Shown here piece by piece: positions 35,490-47,600 of a DNA stretch of 64,000 bases; the first letter of the stretch is position 1, and each line of letters starts with the position of its first letter. The DNA is from Pleurostoma richardsiae (taxonomy: Eukaryota; Ascomycota; Sordariomycetes; Calosphaeriales; Pleurostomataceae): contig JANBVO010000066.1 of assembly GCA_030052745.1 (NCBI GenBank), positions 1-64,000 of the forward strand, in the 5' to 3' direction. The position numbers and the translations under genes were made by a program. The notes under the pieces were generated by a model. The model did no database searches and was not told the DNA's origin. It saw nothing but the letters and a program-made list of their open reading frames with translations.

Positions 35490-36537
35490 ATGGAAGAAGA
35501 GAAATATGAGGTGATCACTCTGCGGATGGGGCAGAAGGAATGGCTCATTGAGAGGCAGTTGCTCTGCGCGAAGAGCGACTATTTTCGTCAAGTACTTGCG
35601 GTATCTCAGAAGGTGGGCAAGGTGGTTCACGTCTTGCGCAGGATCATGGCTCCCGCACCACTGCTTCCTCGAGCTGACGAACATAGGACGGCGTTTCCAG
35701 AGTCTTTGAGCTGGCCGGTACAGCAGACTGCACGGAAGAGCAAGTCGATTGGATGATATCACTGTTCAAAACTGGGTGTGAGTCTCTGAATACTGTGGCA
35801 AGGCCAGCTTTATCGCAGCCCGCATCACTGACGAGACGCTAGCCTGCCAGTCTTTGGGAACTGGTCTTGACAAATTTGTGAGATGTGTTTGGCTCTACAG
35901 TGCCGGCGTCTATTTCTCAAGCGTTGCGGTGACATCTGCAATCCTGAGTGAGCTGGTGGAAAATCTTGAACTGCTCGCCACCTCAATGCATGTGGATGTC
36001 TCTGCGATCGATGACGATTTTCCTTCTCTGCGCGAGGTCCTCGTCCTGGTATTTGGAGATGACGTTGCCGTTGAGCAGGACATCAGGTCAGCCCTGCTCG
36101 ACTTCATCCACCGCATCCGCTTCCATCTGCTCCAGCACCCACGGTTTAACGAGCTGCTAGACGAGCTTCCCGGCCTATCCGTCGCCATGTTCGGGCGCAT
36201 GCGGGGAGCGCGGGACTTCAGGGTCTCTCTACCCCAGTTCTGCTGCAAGTGCAGGAAGAAGACGAGGCCAAAGAGCGTGCTGCGTTTCGTGGAGGTGAGG
36301 GCCAATCTCTCGCTGTCACCAACGTGCTCGGGATGTCACGATCAAGCAAGGCGGACACGTCAAGCGGACGCGATGTCGCCTCCGTGGTATCGCACCGCCG
36401 AGGAGAGACCCACCGAAAGGCATGTCGAAGGACGAGAAACCAAGCAGCAGGTGTCGGAGGGGGAAGAACAGGTCAGTTTAGATGGCACCGAAGTGAAGCA
36501 ACAGAGCCCAGCTCCCTCCCTCCCGCAGGAGCGCTGA
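35490..36537 (+). CDS. BTB/POZ-like protein with C-terminal CxxC pair
   Basis: Exons 35490-35600, 35687-35777 and 35843-36537; the frame closes at 298 residues. The start resembles fungal BTB domains: ITLRMGQ, WLIERQLLCAKSDYFRQVLA, then DGVSRVFELAG and EEQVDWMISLFKTG. It is followed by helical sequence, including a long acidic/hydrophobic segment. Unusually, the C-terminal part carries two cysteine pairs about 30 residues apart (FCCKCRKK and TCSGCHDQ) that could bind zinc, and then a charged, disordered tail rich in E, Q and R. BTB proteins dimerise and often recruit Cul3 ligase or transcriptional partners; which applies here is unknown. An alternative first donor at 35613 would add four residues. 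Only splicing joins the BTB half to the Cys half. Confidence 0.7.
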
Positions 36538-37465
36538 TGGCAGCTCGGCGGTCGGTCAGGAGGGCGGCGCCGGAGCGGCGAAAAGAAGACGGCGCTGCGG
36601 TGGTGATGATAACGTTAAGGGTCAGCAGGGATCTTAAGCTTCTTGCTTGAGCATCCAATTAGCGGTAATTTGGCGATGCGCTTCTGCAGGGGCACGGAAA
36701 CGGTTCCTGTCACAGATTTGGCTCTTCGCTCTCTAAACCCGGTTTGTGCTGCCGTGCCTTTCCCGAGTGGGCGTAGCCGTCACCACCATGTGGCGCCTCA
36801 GCCCCCCTTTTCCCTCCTATCTCTCCAGCCGGCTGCTTCGCCTGGCACCAAGCACCGGCGCCGTCGCACTCACCCCCAAGTCCCCCTTGATATGCCATCC
36901 CTTCCACATTCCAGCGTGAGAAGAGGCAAGGGAGACAAGTGAGAGAGCCCAGGCCATTGGCAAACAATTGCCGTCCATTCTTTGCAGCACTCGCCAAGAA
37001 AAAACACCTCACACTCCTTTCGCCCCTCCGCACAGTCCATCTGTTCCATCTCTTGTCTGCCTGTCTGTCTCTCTTTTCGCTGAGACTGCCTCTCCTCTCC
37101 TCCCCAACCTCCGCCTCGACCTGCCCGCGGTCATCTCGCCATCGCGTCGTCGGTCTCGTTCCTCGCCCATCGTCTATCGTTCCTCGTTGATTGTTTCTTG
37201 TCCAAGTCGCTCCCACCTGGTGTGCCATTCATTCCTTCCATCTCAAAGTCTCTGCCAGGTTCAGAGACGCGAAGAACCGCGACCCAACAATCGATACCTC
37301 TATCTTGCAACGTCACGACGAGAATGCCATTGTGACAGACCAGCCACCATATACCCCAGAAAGCCTGTTAGACAGCAGCTGTCGCTCTTTCAGCTGTGAG
37401 ACACGCCACCCGCGCTCCTTTTGACTTCGTGATACCCCCCATCTGCGTTTCTCCCACCCAGCACG
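36538..37465. other. Promoter and CT-rich leader of the Crh gene
   Basis: No gene. The stretch 36780-37460 is strongly pyrimidine-rich on the plus strand (many TCTCTC, CCTC and TTCC runs), typical of promoter/5'-UTR sequence of highly expressed fungal cell-wall genes. Confidence 0.55.
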
Positions 37466-39229
37466 ATGCTGCCGTCTCGCTCCTTGTGCGCCTCAGCCGT
37501 CGCGCTGCTGGCCACCCTGCGCCATGCCACCGCCCAGGTCACCACCGACTGCTTTCCGCTCAACACTACCAACTGCCCGGCCGACCCGGCCTTCGGCATG
37601 GACTACAACTTCGTCTTCAACGCCACGCCTGCGTCTGGCACGTGGGAGACCACCGCCGGCACCGTCGACTACTCGTCCGCCGATGGCGCCCAATTCACCA
37701 TCAACCAGCAGGGCGACTCGCCAACCCTGCGCTCCCAGTTCTACTTCTTCTTCGGCCGCGTCGAGATCTGGATGAAGGCGGCGCCAGGCACTGGAATCAT
37801 CTCGTCGATGATGCTGCTGTCCGACGACCTCGACGAGATCGACTGGGAGTTCATGGGCGGCAACACCACCCACGCTGAGACCAACTACTTCGGAAAGGGC
37901 GTTCAGGACTTCCACAACGCCATCTACTACCCCGTCGACGGCGGCGTCCAGGACGACTACCACAACTACACCCTCGACTGGACCAACACCAGCCTGACCT
38001 TCTATATCGACGGCTCTTCCGTCCGCACTCTTCTGCCCAAGGACGCCAACAACACCCTCTATTATCCCCAGACCCCCATGCGCCTATCGCTCGGTATCTG
38101 GGCCGGCGGCGATCCCACCCTCCCCGAGGGCACGAGGCAGTGGGCTGGAGGTGACACCGACTACAGCAAGGGGCCCTTCACCATGTATGTGAAGAGCGCG
38201 CGGATCACCGACTACAACCAGGCCAAGGAGTACTCGTACGGCGACACCACGGGCTCGTGGGAGAGCATCAAGCTGGTTGCGTACGTATTGATATCTTCCT
38301 TCTTAGTCTGCACCCTCATTACTCTGCCTGGGAATGCTAACATGTTGAAAACCTATAGCGGCAACTCTACCGCCCACGACGCCATCACCGCCACGCCCTC
38401 CCCGACCCTCTCCGATAAGTGGAACGCCCTCTCGCCCGTCGCCAAGACCGCCGTCTACGCATCTGCCGGCGCCGCCGGCGCCGTGCTCCTAGGCGCCCTC
38501 GTCTTCTACTGCATCCGGCAGCGCCGCCGCGGCGCCCAGGAGGCGCGCCTCGCGGCCCAACGCATGGAGGACGAGCGCCTCGAGCTGGAGCGCTTCCGCA
38601 AGGCCGGCGTCGACCCTGACTCGTTCACCGACGCAGGCGCCACCCCGGAGTACTCGGCCAAGGAGATGGCCCGCGAGGGTCTCGCGGGCAAGGACGGCTA
38701 CAGCGTGCCGGCGACTAGCCCGGTCCTGGACGAGAAGAGGTGGGACACTGCTGCCGCCATTGGTGCCGGTGGTGCCGCTGCCGCGGGGGCCAACGGCATG
38801 CACTCACCGATGCCGCTGCTTCGCGACGGCGCGCAGTCCCCGCGCGTGCAGAGCCCCGGCCCGGGCCCCTACGCTGGCGCGGGTTACTCGCCCGTCTCGG
38901 CCGGCCCAATGGATTCTCACGGCGGCATGCGGTCGCCGGTGCGGACGGGCAGCCCAGCGGGCATGCCGCCACCCAGCTACAGCAGCTACGCGAACGGCAA
39001 CCCCGCCCGCAGCTTCACGAGCCCGGCAGCGCAGATGCGGGTCGGGTCGCCGGGGCCGCAGCCGGGCGCCGGGTATGGCCCCGTGCCGAGGATGGCAAGC
39101 CCCGGGCCCGCGGGGATGGGCCAGCAGCAGCAGGGTGGCCCGCACCGGAGCTTCACGAACCCAGGCCAGGGCCCGTACGGTGGGCAGCAGGGCGGAGGAT
39201 ATGGCGGTAGCAGGGACTACTGGCGGTAG
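37466..39229 (+). CDS. Crh-type chitin-glucan transglycosylase (GH16)
   Basis: Exons 37466-38280 and 38359-39229, 561 residues. The family cross-links chitin to beta-glucan in the wall (Crh1/Utr2 group). Signal peptide MLPSRSLCASAVALLATLRHA; GH16 domain to about residue 260 with the catalytic DEIDWEFMGG signature, the preceding RVEIWMKAAPGTG strand, and HNYTLDWT. Several N-x-S/T sites fit secretion. Downstream are a Ser/Thr segment, one membrane helix (VYASAGAAGAVLLGALVFY) with a basic stop-transfer (RQRRRG), and a long Pro/Gly/Ser-rich cytosolic tail ending in Gly-rich repeats. The family often has a GPI anchor; here a true transmembrane helix with a tail of about 230 residues is seen. The 78-nt intron is frame-neutral, so retention would still encode protein. 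Confidence 0.9.
   Translation: MLPSRSLCASAVALLATLRHATAQVTTDCFPLNTTNCPADPAFGMDYNFVFNATPASGTWETTAGTVDYSSADGAQFTINQQGDSPTLRSQFYFFFGRVEIWMKAAPGTGIISSMMLLSDDLDEIDWEFMGGNTTHAETNYFGKGVQDFHNAIYYPVDGGVQDDYHNYTLDWTNTSLTFYIDGSSVRTLLPKDANNTLYYPQTPMRLSLGIWAGGDPTLPEGTRQWAGGDTDYSKGPFTMYVKSARITDYNQAKEYSYGDTTGSWESIKLVAYVLISSFLVCTLITLPGNANMLKTYSGNSTAHDAITATPSPTLSDKWNALSPVAKTAVYASAGAAGAVLLGALVFYCIRQRRRGAQEARLAAQRMEDERLELERFRKAGVDPDSFTDAGATPEYSAKEMAREGLAGKDGYSVPATSPVLDEKRWDTAAAIGAGGAAAAGANGMHSPMPLLRDGAQSPRVQSPGPGPYAGAGYSPVSAGPMDSHGGMRSPVRTGSPAGMPPPSYSSYANGNPARSFTSPAAQMRVGSPGPQPGAGYGPVPRMASPGPAGMGQQQQGGPHRSFTNPGQGPYGGQQGGGYGGSRDYWR
38281..38358 (+). other. Frame-preserving 78-nt intron in the Crh gene
   Basis: It starts GTACGTAT, ends CTATAG, and has a perfect GCTAAC branch-point match about 25 nt before the acceptor. 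Its length is a multiple of three with no in-frame stop. If retained, it adds 26 residues including a hydrophobic run (VLISSFLVCTLITL). Confidence 0.8.
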
Positions 39230-42200
39230 TCGGTCGTGGGTGGTTGAGTGCTTTTGGTTGGTTCTGTTGAGAGCGTGAGCGGGTATCTTGTGTTGTTGGA
39301 TGGCAGACTTCTTGCTTAATGTCGGTGCGAGCGGATATCGGTTCCTTTACCCACTGTCGATTTCTGAGAGCGTGGTGGAGGACTTCTCTCTGTATGGTCC
39401 AAACATCACTGGATTATTTATTTCACCTGCGCACAATGTGTCTTAAAGATGGTGTCTCCCTCCTGCTACCATGACACCCACTCGATGTTCAGAGGCGCCG
39501 CTTTGCTTCCAGGCCACCCTTGTGCAGGGGTATCTATAGACAATGAATAGGATATACGGAGGCGGTCCAAGATGCTCTCAGCTTTATTACCAGGCTAGTA
39601 TGATGGGAATTGTCCTTACGGGTAGGTCCTACGAGCGCGGTCTTTAAGACCCACACATTGGGAAGTTCAGCTTGACCACCTTCCCCCTTCCTCTTGTCTG
39701 CTTGACTTCAACCGATCTAACACCCCGAGAGCAGGGCAATACGTCGCAGACGGGGACACGCCATTCGTTTGAGGAGCCATCCTCTCAGACGACCTGCTGT
39801 GTCAAGTGTCAACAGTGCGAGATGCCAGCCGCGCCAGATCGAACGTATCTCCAATGTTCCACTTGACAGTCATCATTACTCGCCGGGAATACGCGCAATG
39901 CAAACGGGATTCTGCGCATTGCAGTTCCCTGTCCCTCTCACCAGTGGCACTTATCACAAGCCAGAATGGTTGAGTTTGTCCGCCTTCCAGGACAGATGTA
40001 CCAGCTTCCCGAGGCCGTCACCGCATACCAGCCCGGGTCTGGCAGTGTCGCCCTCTCCGCTTGGACAATAAAAGAGCAGACTCGCTCCATTTTTGGCTCT
40101 GTTCCCCGCCGCGGCCGAAGGCCCCTCCCTGTCTTCGTCAAGGAGTTCAACCTCGCGACTGAAGCATTTCGAGAGAGTCCCTGACAATCTGGAAAACCAT
40201 CTCCCGCTTGCACGTGGTCTCTGTTCAGGCTACATGCTCCGTCAATGCATACAGGATGTCACCATATATGGGGTCGCCCGCAGAGTCCGTGAGTCGTCGG
40301 CCGCCGTCTATTAATTTTTCTTTGGCCTTGATCATGGTGGGCTGAGGGTCCAGAATGCTGGGGTGAGCCGGCCAGACCAGCCGAGTGGTGGCAGCCCTAA
40401 TTTCAAGCCGCAGTGAAGCACTACCTCGGGTATTTCAGCAACTCTCTGCTTTCTATTCTTGGACTCGCACCTCGGCTCGCTTCTGCGGGCATCTGCTATC
40501 CAGTGGGACAATGTACCAGACTGCAGACAACCATAAGCTTCTGCTGGAGCCTGCCGCTTGACATAGACCACCACTGCGCCATGGTGCTTGGCGAACCCGG
40601 ATTGTCTCCTAGATGACCTACGTTCCCCTGGAGGACCGTCGCGCAAATCAACTACCGCTCTGAGGTCTCTGGACTTTCTGATAGGACGATGTAGCAACAC
40701 CTGATCCTCTCCCGACAAAGGCGATGGCATGGTACTGTTGTACCGGGGTAATAAGACCTTCTCAGGACGGGCCACGGTCTATATCTGCTTGGCCGCAGAG
40801 CAAGTCTTTCCTCTCCAGCTCTACGAGCTGTCTCTGTCGCCAGATCTTGAGCTCATTTCCTAAGTTCGGGCGGGGAAATCTGCCCGAAAGACTGACAAAT
40901 GCGGCACCGGGAGAGGTCTAGGAGTGCATACTCGCCGACGGATACGCCGCCCACATCTGTAAGATGCATGTTGAAGAGCACACGTCGCTGATATCAAACG
41001 AGGTGATCGAAAGAAATACAGATAGCCCCTGTTGAGTGATCCGGGGCTCTAAACCGGCGGTAAAGGCCGGCAAATACTCTATCCCTGAAAGCACAACGGA
41101 CACATGGCACCTCACAGGAGCGGCTCGGGCCAAGGTCTAGCCCGCTTGAGAGTCTTGAATTGGAGGAGTCCCTGCGTTTGGAAACCAAAACATTGCTCCT
41201 GGTCCATCTTAACCGTCGATCCAAGATTGCGCCCGAAGAGTCCGCCCATCACCCCTGGGTCCATTTTCAAGTTCGGCCGGAGAGCAAGAGACTGAATGTA
41301 CCAGGTAGCACATGGATCAATGTCGCAAGGAACCTTAACGAATCATGTCAGCCAAGCTATCAGGCGGGAGATGGCTTCATCGCATGGAACAACATAGACA
41401 TCCCCAGATATACCCCGAAGCAGGCCGGGTCCAGACGCTGAGATCCCCGAGGAGGGACAATTAAGCTTAATCTACCACGACCGTCGTCGTCCATGGCTCC
41501 AAAAATAGCAACCTAAGAGCCTCTAGGAACCCACACGTTCGGAACCTCCACGGCGATTCTCAGTTAGAGAAGCGACAGTTCATCGGCGAGGAAACTGCAG
41601 ATTCAATCACGCAAGAGCAAAGGAAGATGCCTTGGAGCCTGGGTACAAATCTCCCTGCCGTCGCTACTCCGACCATACTCGCTTCGATGTCGAACAACCG
41701 CGAGGCGTCGGTCTTCCGCGATCAAAGACGAGCAATAACAGCAGTAACAAGGACCTCGATCGATCTATGGCTCTTTCTATAAAAAGACTCCGTTCTCATG
41801 TTGCTCCAAGTCCGTACCCCACACGTGATGTTCCCTGGCCGAAGTGGTTCAAGACATAAGAGCTAGAAGTCCCGCCTTAATATGAGTTCATTTATCCTCC
41901 TTTCAACCGCAAATTTGCACCTCATGTTGTCTTCTTCGTGTCACCCTTGAGACTGAAGCAGAAAGCAGCACACGATGCGCGTCCAGACTTTGCGGAGATT
42001 CGTGGAGTGCTCGAGAGCTCCTAATTTGCTGTGCAAATTTAGCCCGCGGGCCCTCTCAGCACCGGTGATGTCGTTTGACTTTGCCTCCGCATTCCCACTA
42101 TCCTCAACCTGGTCTTGGACTCGTCGGGGAAGACTGGTGTACCTCGAGGGGAGCCTGAGAGCGGGATGAACGACGATGGAGCTCTATCGAGATGGATATA

Positions 42201-42350
42201 AATACAAGTCGTTGCCATCATAACAATGATATTCTCCCTCCGTCATTAACCCGCTCTCAGTCCTGCAGGTGCTTCTACGCTTTTGGACTGTCACAAGTGG
42301 CTCATTCATTCTCGCCGTCGGCGACGTACTCAATTGTTTGTCCCATTAAA
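39230..42350. other. 3.1-kb gene-poor stretch
   Basis: No convincing gene on either strand, although short frames near 39954-40314 and 41104-41441 are open. A TATAAATA element lies at its right end, about 150 nt before the DUF4360-type gene. The region could hold a non-coding transcript or decayed sequence; I see no clear repeat. Confidence 0.45.
42196..42204 (+). promoter_or_regulatory. TATA box of the DUF4360-type gene
   Basis: ATATAAATA within GATGGATATAAATACAAG lies about 150 nt upstream of the ATG at 42351. Confidence 0.5.
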
Positions 42351-43097
42351 ATGAAGTCTATTGCTTACTTCCTGCTTCCCCTCCTGGCCTCGGCCACGCC
42401 GTTGAACTTGCCCACGGGCACGGGCGATTTGCCCGATCCCAACGAGATCCAGATCCAGAGTGCCTCATTTTCAGGGAATGGATGCCCGCAAGGCACCGTC
42501 TCCACGAGCATCTCGCCTGACAAGACAGTAAGTCTCGAGATTAGACCCTCCAAGACGCTACGGCCATGTGCTCTCTCGAAGCTTCGGCCAAGTAGCCCTC
42601 ATTCCTGACTCTTTGCGTGCCTGTAGGTCATTACCTTTGGCTTCGACTCCTTCCAGACCTATATCGGCCCGGGTATCAGCCCCACAGAGAAGACAAAGAA
42701 CTGTCAGCTGCACTTGAGCCTCAAGTACCCGGGCGGGTTCCAGTTTGCCATCGTGGACAGCACCTACCACGGCTACGCGCAGCTGGACAAGGGCGTGACG
42801 GGCACGTTCTACAGCACCTACTACTTCAGCCAGGACGCGTCCGCCACCACGACCACGCAGACGTCGATCCAGGGCGGCGGCATCTGGGCCGACGGCCAGG
42901 TCTACACCAAGCAGGACCAGGTGCCGACCGCCAGCGTCATCTGGGCGCCCTGCGGCGCGAACGGCATCCTGAACATCAACAACCGCATCGCCCTCACGAG
43001 CACGAACAGCTCGGCGTCCGGGCAGGTCACCGACGACGACGCCACCGTCGCGTTCACCCAGCAGCTGCACCTGAGCTGGAGAGCGTGTAAGAAATAG
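42351..43097 (+). CDS. Secreted DUF4360-type protein
   Basis: Exons 42351-42527 and 42627-43097; the frame closes at 215 residues. Signal peptide MKSIAYFLLPLLASATP is followed by the short conserved opening of the family: IQIQSASFSGNGCPQGTVS...ISPDKT, then ITFGFDSFQTYIGPG, TEKTKNCQLHLSLKYPGGFQ, YHGYAQLDKGVTG and a final LHLSWRACKK. Four conserved cysteines (GCP, NCQ, PCG, ACK) probably form two disulfides. Function is unknown; such proteins are secreted beta-rich proteins common in saprotrophic and pathogenic fungi. The 99-nt intron contains a stop in frame, so only the spliced form makes the full protein. Confidence 0.85.
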
Positions 43098-44687
43098 ATG
43101 CCTGCTCTTCCTTATCAAGGATAAAGAGGCAGGAACAACGGGCTGACCGGCGGTTCAAGGCTGAGCTCTCGAGCTATCTGCGCGACTTTGGCGAGGGGTA
43201 GGGGCATGGCCATGGGGGGAGGTTGAAGATGTGAGAGCAGGCTCAGGGAGTTGGGCGGAATGGGGAGAGGAAGAAAAGGGAGGAGTGCAGGCTGCAGGAG
43301 GCGCACCGTACGTTCTGCGACGACGAGACGTTTGAACAGAGGCGCAGATACGGTACGGAGAGATCTGCGGCAGCAGTTTGTAATCTTCCGCTATGTCGGA
43401 AGAGGTTTTATTATTATGTTTTTGGCTTTCCTCGTCTTCATCATATGGTAGCATAAGTCAATCAAGCCTTGTCATTGAAACGATATTTGTCGTTCCCCGA
43501 ACTGCACTCCAGTCTCAAGAATCTGTGTACAACTCCCTGCAAGACGACCGAAGGCAATGCTGCTGGCTGGAGCGGGACGAGAATCGGCTTGAACCGGATG
43601 TCGTAATTTCGATACAAAACCAGCTGTAGCAGAAGCGATTGACTTTACAGAGCTAAACGGCAGCGGTGCAAGCATAGTGTGCTGGCGAGGTGGAAAAGAG
43701 TGTACTTGGGAGACGGCCGCGTCTGACCACGACAAGGACAGTAGAAGCTCTGCGCCTACAGCAGATATATCAGGCTAGAAACCACACAGACGCGCTAAAA
43801 GATCAGCCACACCGCATAGCACACCACTAACTTTTAGCAGCGCGAAGTGCATGTCCGGGAGGCCTTGGATGATGTGCAAGCCAGGCCCACATAGTTAGTA
43901 GGATCTGCCCTGCTTCGCGGAGGCCTTAGATAACGGGCCTGTGCTATCCGTGTCCAGTGCAAGTTGCCCTGGACTTCACATCAGCTAACGCCTCCCGGCT
44001 CGCCCCGGGGGCGGGAGGGTGTGGGAAAGGGGGGGGGGGGGGGGGGGGGGTTGCGGGGTGCCTCTTCTCACGACCCCTGGCCTTGAGCGTTATCGCGGAG
44101 CGCAACCGTACGGCGACCACCAGTTGCCTCCTCAGGTCTGCAGACTGGTAACACTGCGGACCATACAGCCCTTCACAGAGATCACATCCAAAGGCGCGAG
44201 GGCCCATCGATGATTATCTTTACCGCTGTTTGCCGCCTGTCATCGTTGCTGGAAAAGGTGGCCAGATTGGAGTTTGCCAACTTGCTTCCTTATCGCACTC
44301 CTCATGACTGGAGCCCACAATGTGGTGCTACGACCTGTTCAGAGAAAAGAACATCAACATAAAAGAATACAATCGCCTGCTCGGGCGATCCTCGGCTTGA
44401 GTGGTTGACGAGGTTTTTCTTAATTCTTCTAGTACGAGTTTGGGAGGGCTCGTACAGCTTTTCATTCGTCCACGACACCAGTATGCAAAGCGCCACAGCC
44501 ATCGTTGGGCTGACTGGCTGTCTCATGCAGGACCAGGCGTTTTCGGAGGCAGCCATGTCTTACAGACATGTCCCGCCCAGAGCCTCGTCTCGGATGCAAC
44601 ACATATTTCTGGCGATCCCCTCCACAACTACTCTGTGCCTGCAGCTGTGCGATCACTTTTCCCTTCCAGATCGCCTGGGGAGCGACA
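43098..44687. other. Intergenic with poly-G run
   Basis: No supported gene. A 22-base homopolymeric G run is listed separately. The right end is the promoter of the STAND-N/ankyrin gene. Confidence 0.5.
44029..44050 (+). repeat. Homopolymer of 22 G
   Basis: An uninterrupted run of 22 guanines, flanked by GTGTGGGAAA and TTGCGGG. Exact length is likely to be variable and prone to sequencing error. Confidence 0.9.
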
Positions 44688-47600
44688 ATGGACGGCTTGA
44701 GCGCTGCTGCGAGCGTGGTTGCGATCATCCAGGTTGTTGCTGCAATACCCCCGGTCGTCAACTCGGTACGCGCTTTCTTTAATATCAAGGAAGACCTAGC
44801 CGAGCTGCTGAATCAGGTATGTTCACGCCTATGCCGGAATGAGCAACTCCTGCTTATGCGCTCTTCTATCCGGGTCCGAAGGCCGAAGCGCGGCAAACTT
44901 ACTAATTCTGTGACTGATGGCAGCTCGAGACGCTTGACGTGGAGGCTGAATGGATCAAGGAAACGATCCAGGAGTACCTGGAGGGCGGAAACCTGGCTGG
45001 GGAAGCCATTCCCGAGCCAATCTCTCTCAAAAGGGCCCGGACTGCTCTTCACAACATCCTCACCGAGCTTAAGAAGCTCGCCAATGACTGCCAAAGCCAG
45101 CCACGTCCGGGAAAGCCGCTGCGGCCACGGAGAAGCAGATGGCTTTGGAATTCGAAGAAGATTGAGGATCTGCTTGCCAGAACGGGGGAATGCCGGTCTC
45201 AAATACAGATGGCTTTGAGTTTGGTGACGTGGCGTAAACTCAAGTATGTTGACGGGAGCCCCCATAGCAAGTATCGTGGCGTCGTGATGGACGGTAAGCA
45301 GCTAATGTTGATATGCCTTCCTAGCCACCAAGGGAAGATGATACAGGAAATACATACAATGACTGTAGTACATCCACAGTCCGTCAAGGGAAGCGTCAAT
45401 GTTCAACGTCTTCTCCCTCAAGGTCTAGCATCCGGGATCGGTAACGAGGGCGTAGGCGCAGCCGTCGCCCGCTGCACAAGCCGAAGCAGACACGCTTACA
45501 GTCTTCAGGGCCGTCGGAGCAGCCTCGATGCATCGACATCGAAGCCCACGTTAGTCCAATACTTTCCTGATCAGTTGGACAAAGCACCAGAGACCAGTGT
45601 TCCTGCCGAAGAGATGATCTGTATAGAAACGTCCCTCTTCAAGTCGCAGCGATGCCACCCCTACTGCCGGTGCCAGTGCCACTTCAGAAGGACAAGGACA
45701 CACTACGAGAGCCCACGGTGGGTGAGGCCTCTGTTAGGCAGCTTCTTCCTGCACTACGACAGCCTGCCGATCCTACAAAATGAGTCGAAGTGCGACCAAC
45801 CGAATTGTTACAGGACCAGCTCGAAAGTGCGCTTCCACTACTTCTTTCCCGGGTGGCTGCTGAAGCGGGCCGTGGTGCTGTCGGCATCCGTCGGCAGTCT
45901 CTTTAGCGAGGGCGCCTCGCTGCATTTGGCGGTGCCACGCATCATTGCGAATGACGATGAAGTGTGGTGGTCGATTCAATACGGCGAGACAGTTCGGTTT
46001 CAGCGGTTATTTGTAAACATGAGATACCGTCCAGTAGATATCCACAGTGACGGCAAAACACTTCTTTTGGTGAGTGGGCAGCCTCGTTCTGTAAAACACG
46101 ACGGGAGAGAATTGCCACTAATGCGTGTGCATGACGCAGATGGCACTGGATTGGGAGAGGTATGACATTGTCGAGCTGCTGGTCGCAGAATGGGGGCTCA
46201 AGAGAAACCGCCAGAGCAGCGACAGGTAGGCAGGCACTGCTTGGCACCGGTGTCCATTACAAATCTGGAAGGCAAACTGACATGCAGTGCACCAGGCGTG
46301 CCATCATTTTGGCCCGAGACCATCTGCTTGTTGACGGCGATCAGTTGAATGAGCAGCACAGACAAGCCCTGGAGACGGTGGCGGCGCTGGACGACACAGA
46401 CGAGGAACTGGCGCCAGTGGCTCGACAGGCGGTGTTGCAGGGGACCAACGCGCTGGAGAAAGTCCTCGCCAGCGATCGCGCGGGCGTCAACGACACCGAC
46501 AGCGGCGACCGGACAGCACTTCACTACGCCTGCCTGTTGGGGAATCTGCACGCTGTGGACTTGCTGATCGGGGCAGGCGCGTCCCTCGATGCCCGCGACT
46601 GCGAAGGAGAGACGGCGCTGACGGTTGCGTTGCTTTACCGTCGCTGGGACTGTGCCCGAGCCCTCGTCGACGCCGGCTGCGATGCTGCAGTGCAGGACAA
46701 TTTTGGGAACAATGCTCTTTTCTACGCGTTGATTGAAGACGTTACGAAATCAGTCGAGATGCTGCGGCACCTCGTCAGAGCTCGGCCCGGGCTCGTGACT
46801 GCGAGAGGTGCGTCCGGCAGGACCGCACTGCACTGGCTCGCTGATGTCCGCGGGCCGCCCGACCTGGCAGAGGAAGTGCTGCAGATTTTCTTGAGCGGTG
46901 GAGCAGCTCTCGAGGCGCGCGACGACTTCGGGTGCACTCCGCTGCTGTGGGCCGTGAGGAACGACAACGCCCTGGCCGTGCAGTTGCTGCTGCAGGCAGG
47001 CGCCAACCCCGATGCCCCACCCGATAGTTACGGGTACAATCTTCTCCACTTTACAGCGCTGTTTGGCCGCCTCAATGTCCTCCACGCGCTCACTGACGCA
47101 AACGTCACCGGTGTCGATGTCGACGTTGTGGACGACGGTGAATTCACTCCACTGGACTGCTGGAGATGGCGCAGATATAAAAACGAAGATTTCCTTCTTG
47201 CAGGGATGAGCCGTCCCACGGCAGAAGAGAACACCGCCTTCGAAGCTCTCCTGCACGGCATCAGGGACCGCACTTTCAGGGCCGACATCGTCTTGTGCGA
47301 GTCGATAATGGAGGCGGCAAAGGACCAAGATTTCGCCAAGGCAAGAGATCTCATGAAACCATTCATGGAACGAGGGGTTAGGAATCATACTTACAGGGGC
47401 TGCGCTGGCCTGATGACAAATATCCTTCTGCAGATAAGAGGGGGCATGTGGGATACTGCCCTCACAGAACTGGAAGGAATAGTTGAGAGTCGGCGTGACC
47501 GGCTTGGGATCTCGCCGTTCAAAGAGGAGTCGAACTATTGGTATCCAGACCCCGAAGATGGCAGCGAATTCGAAGACGAGGATGTGAGCGATGAAAGCGA

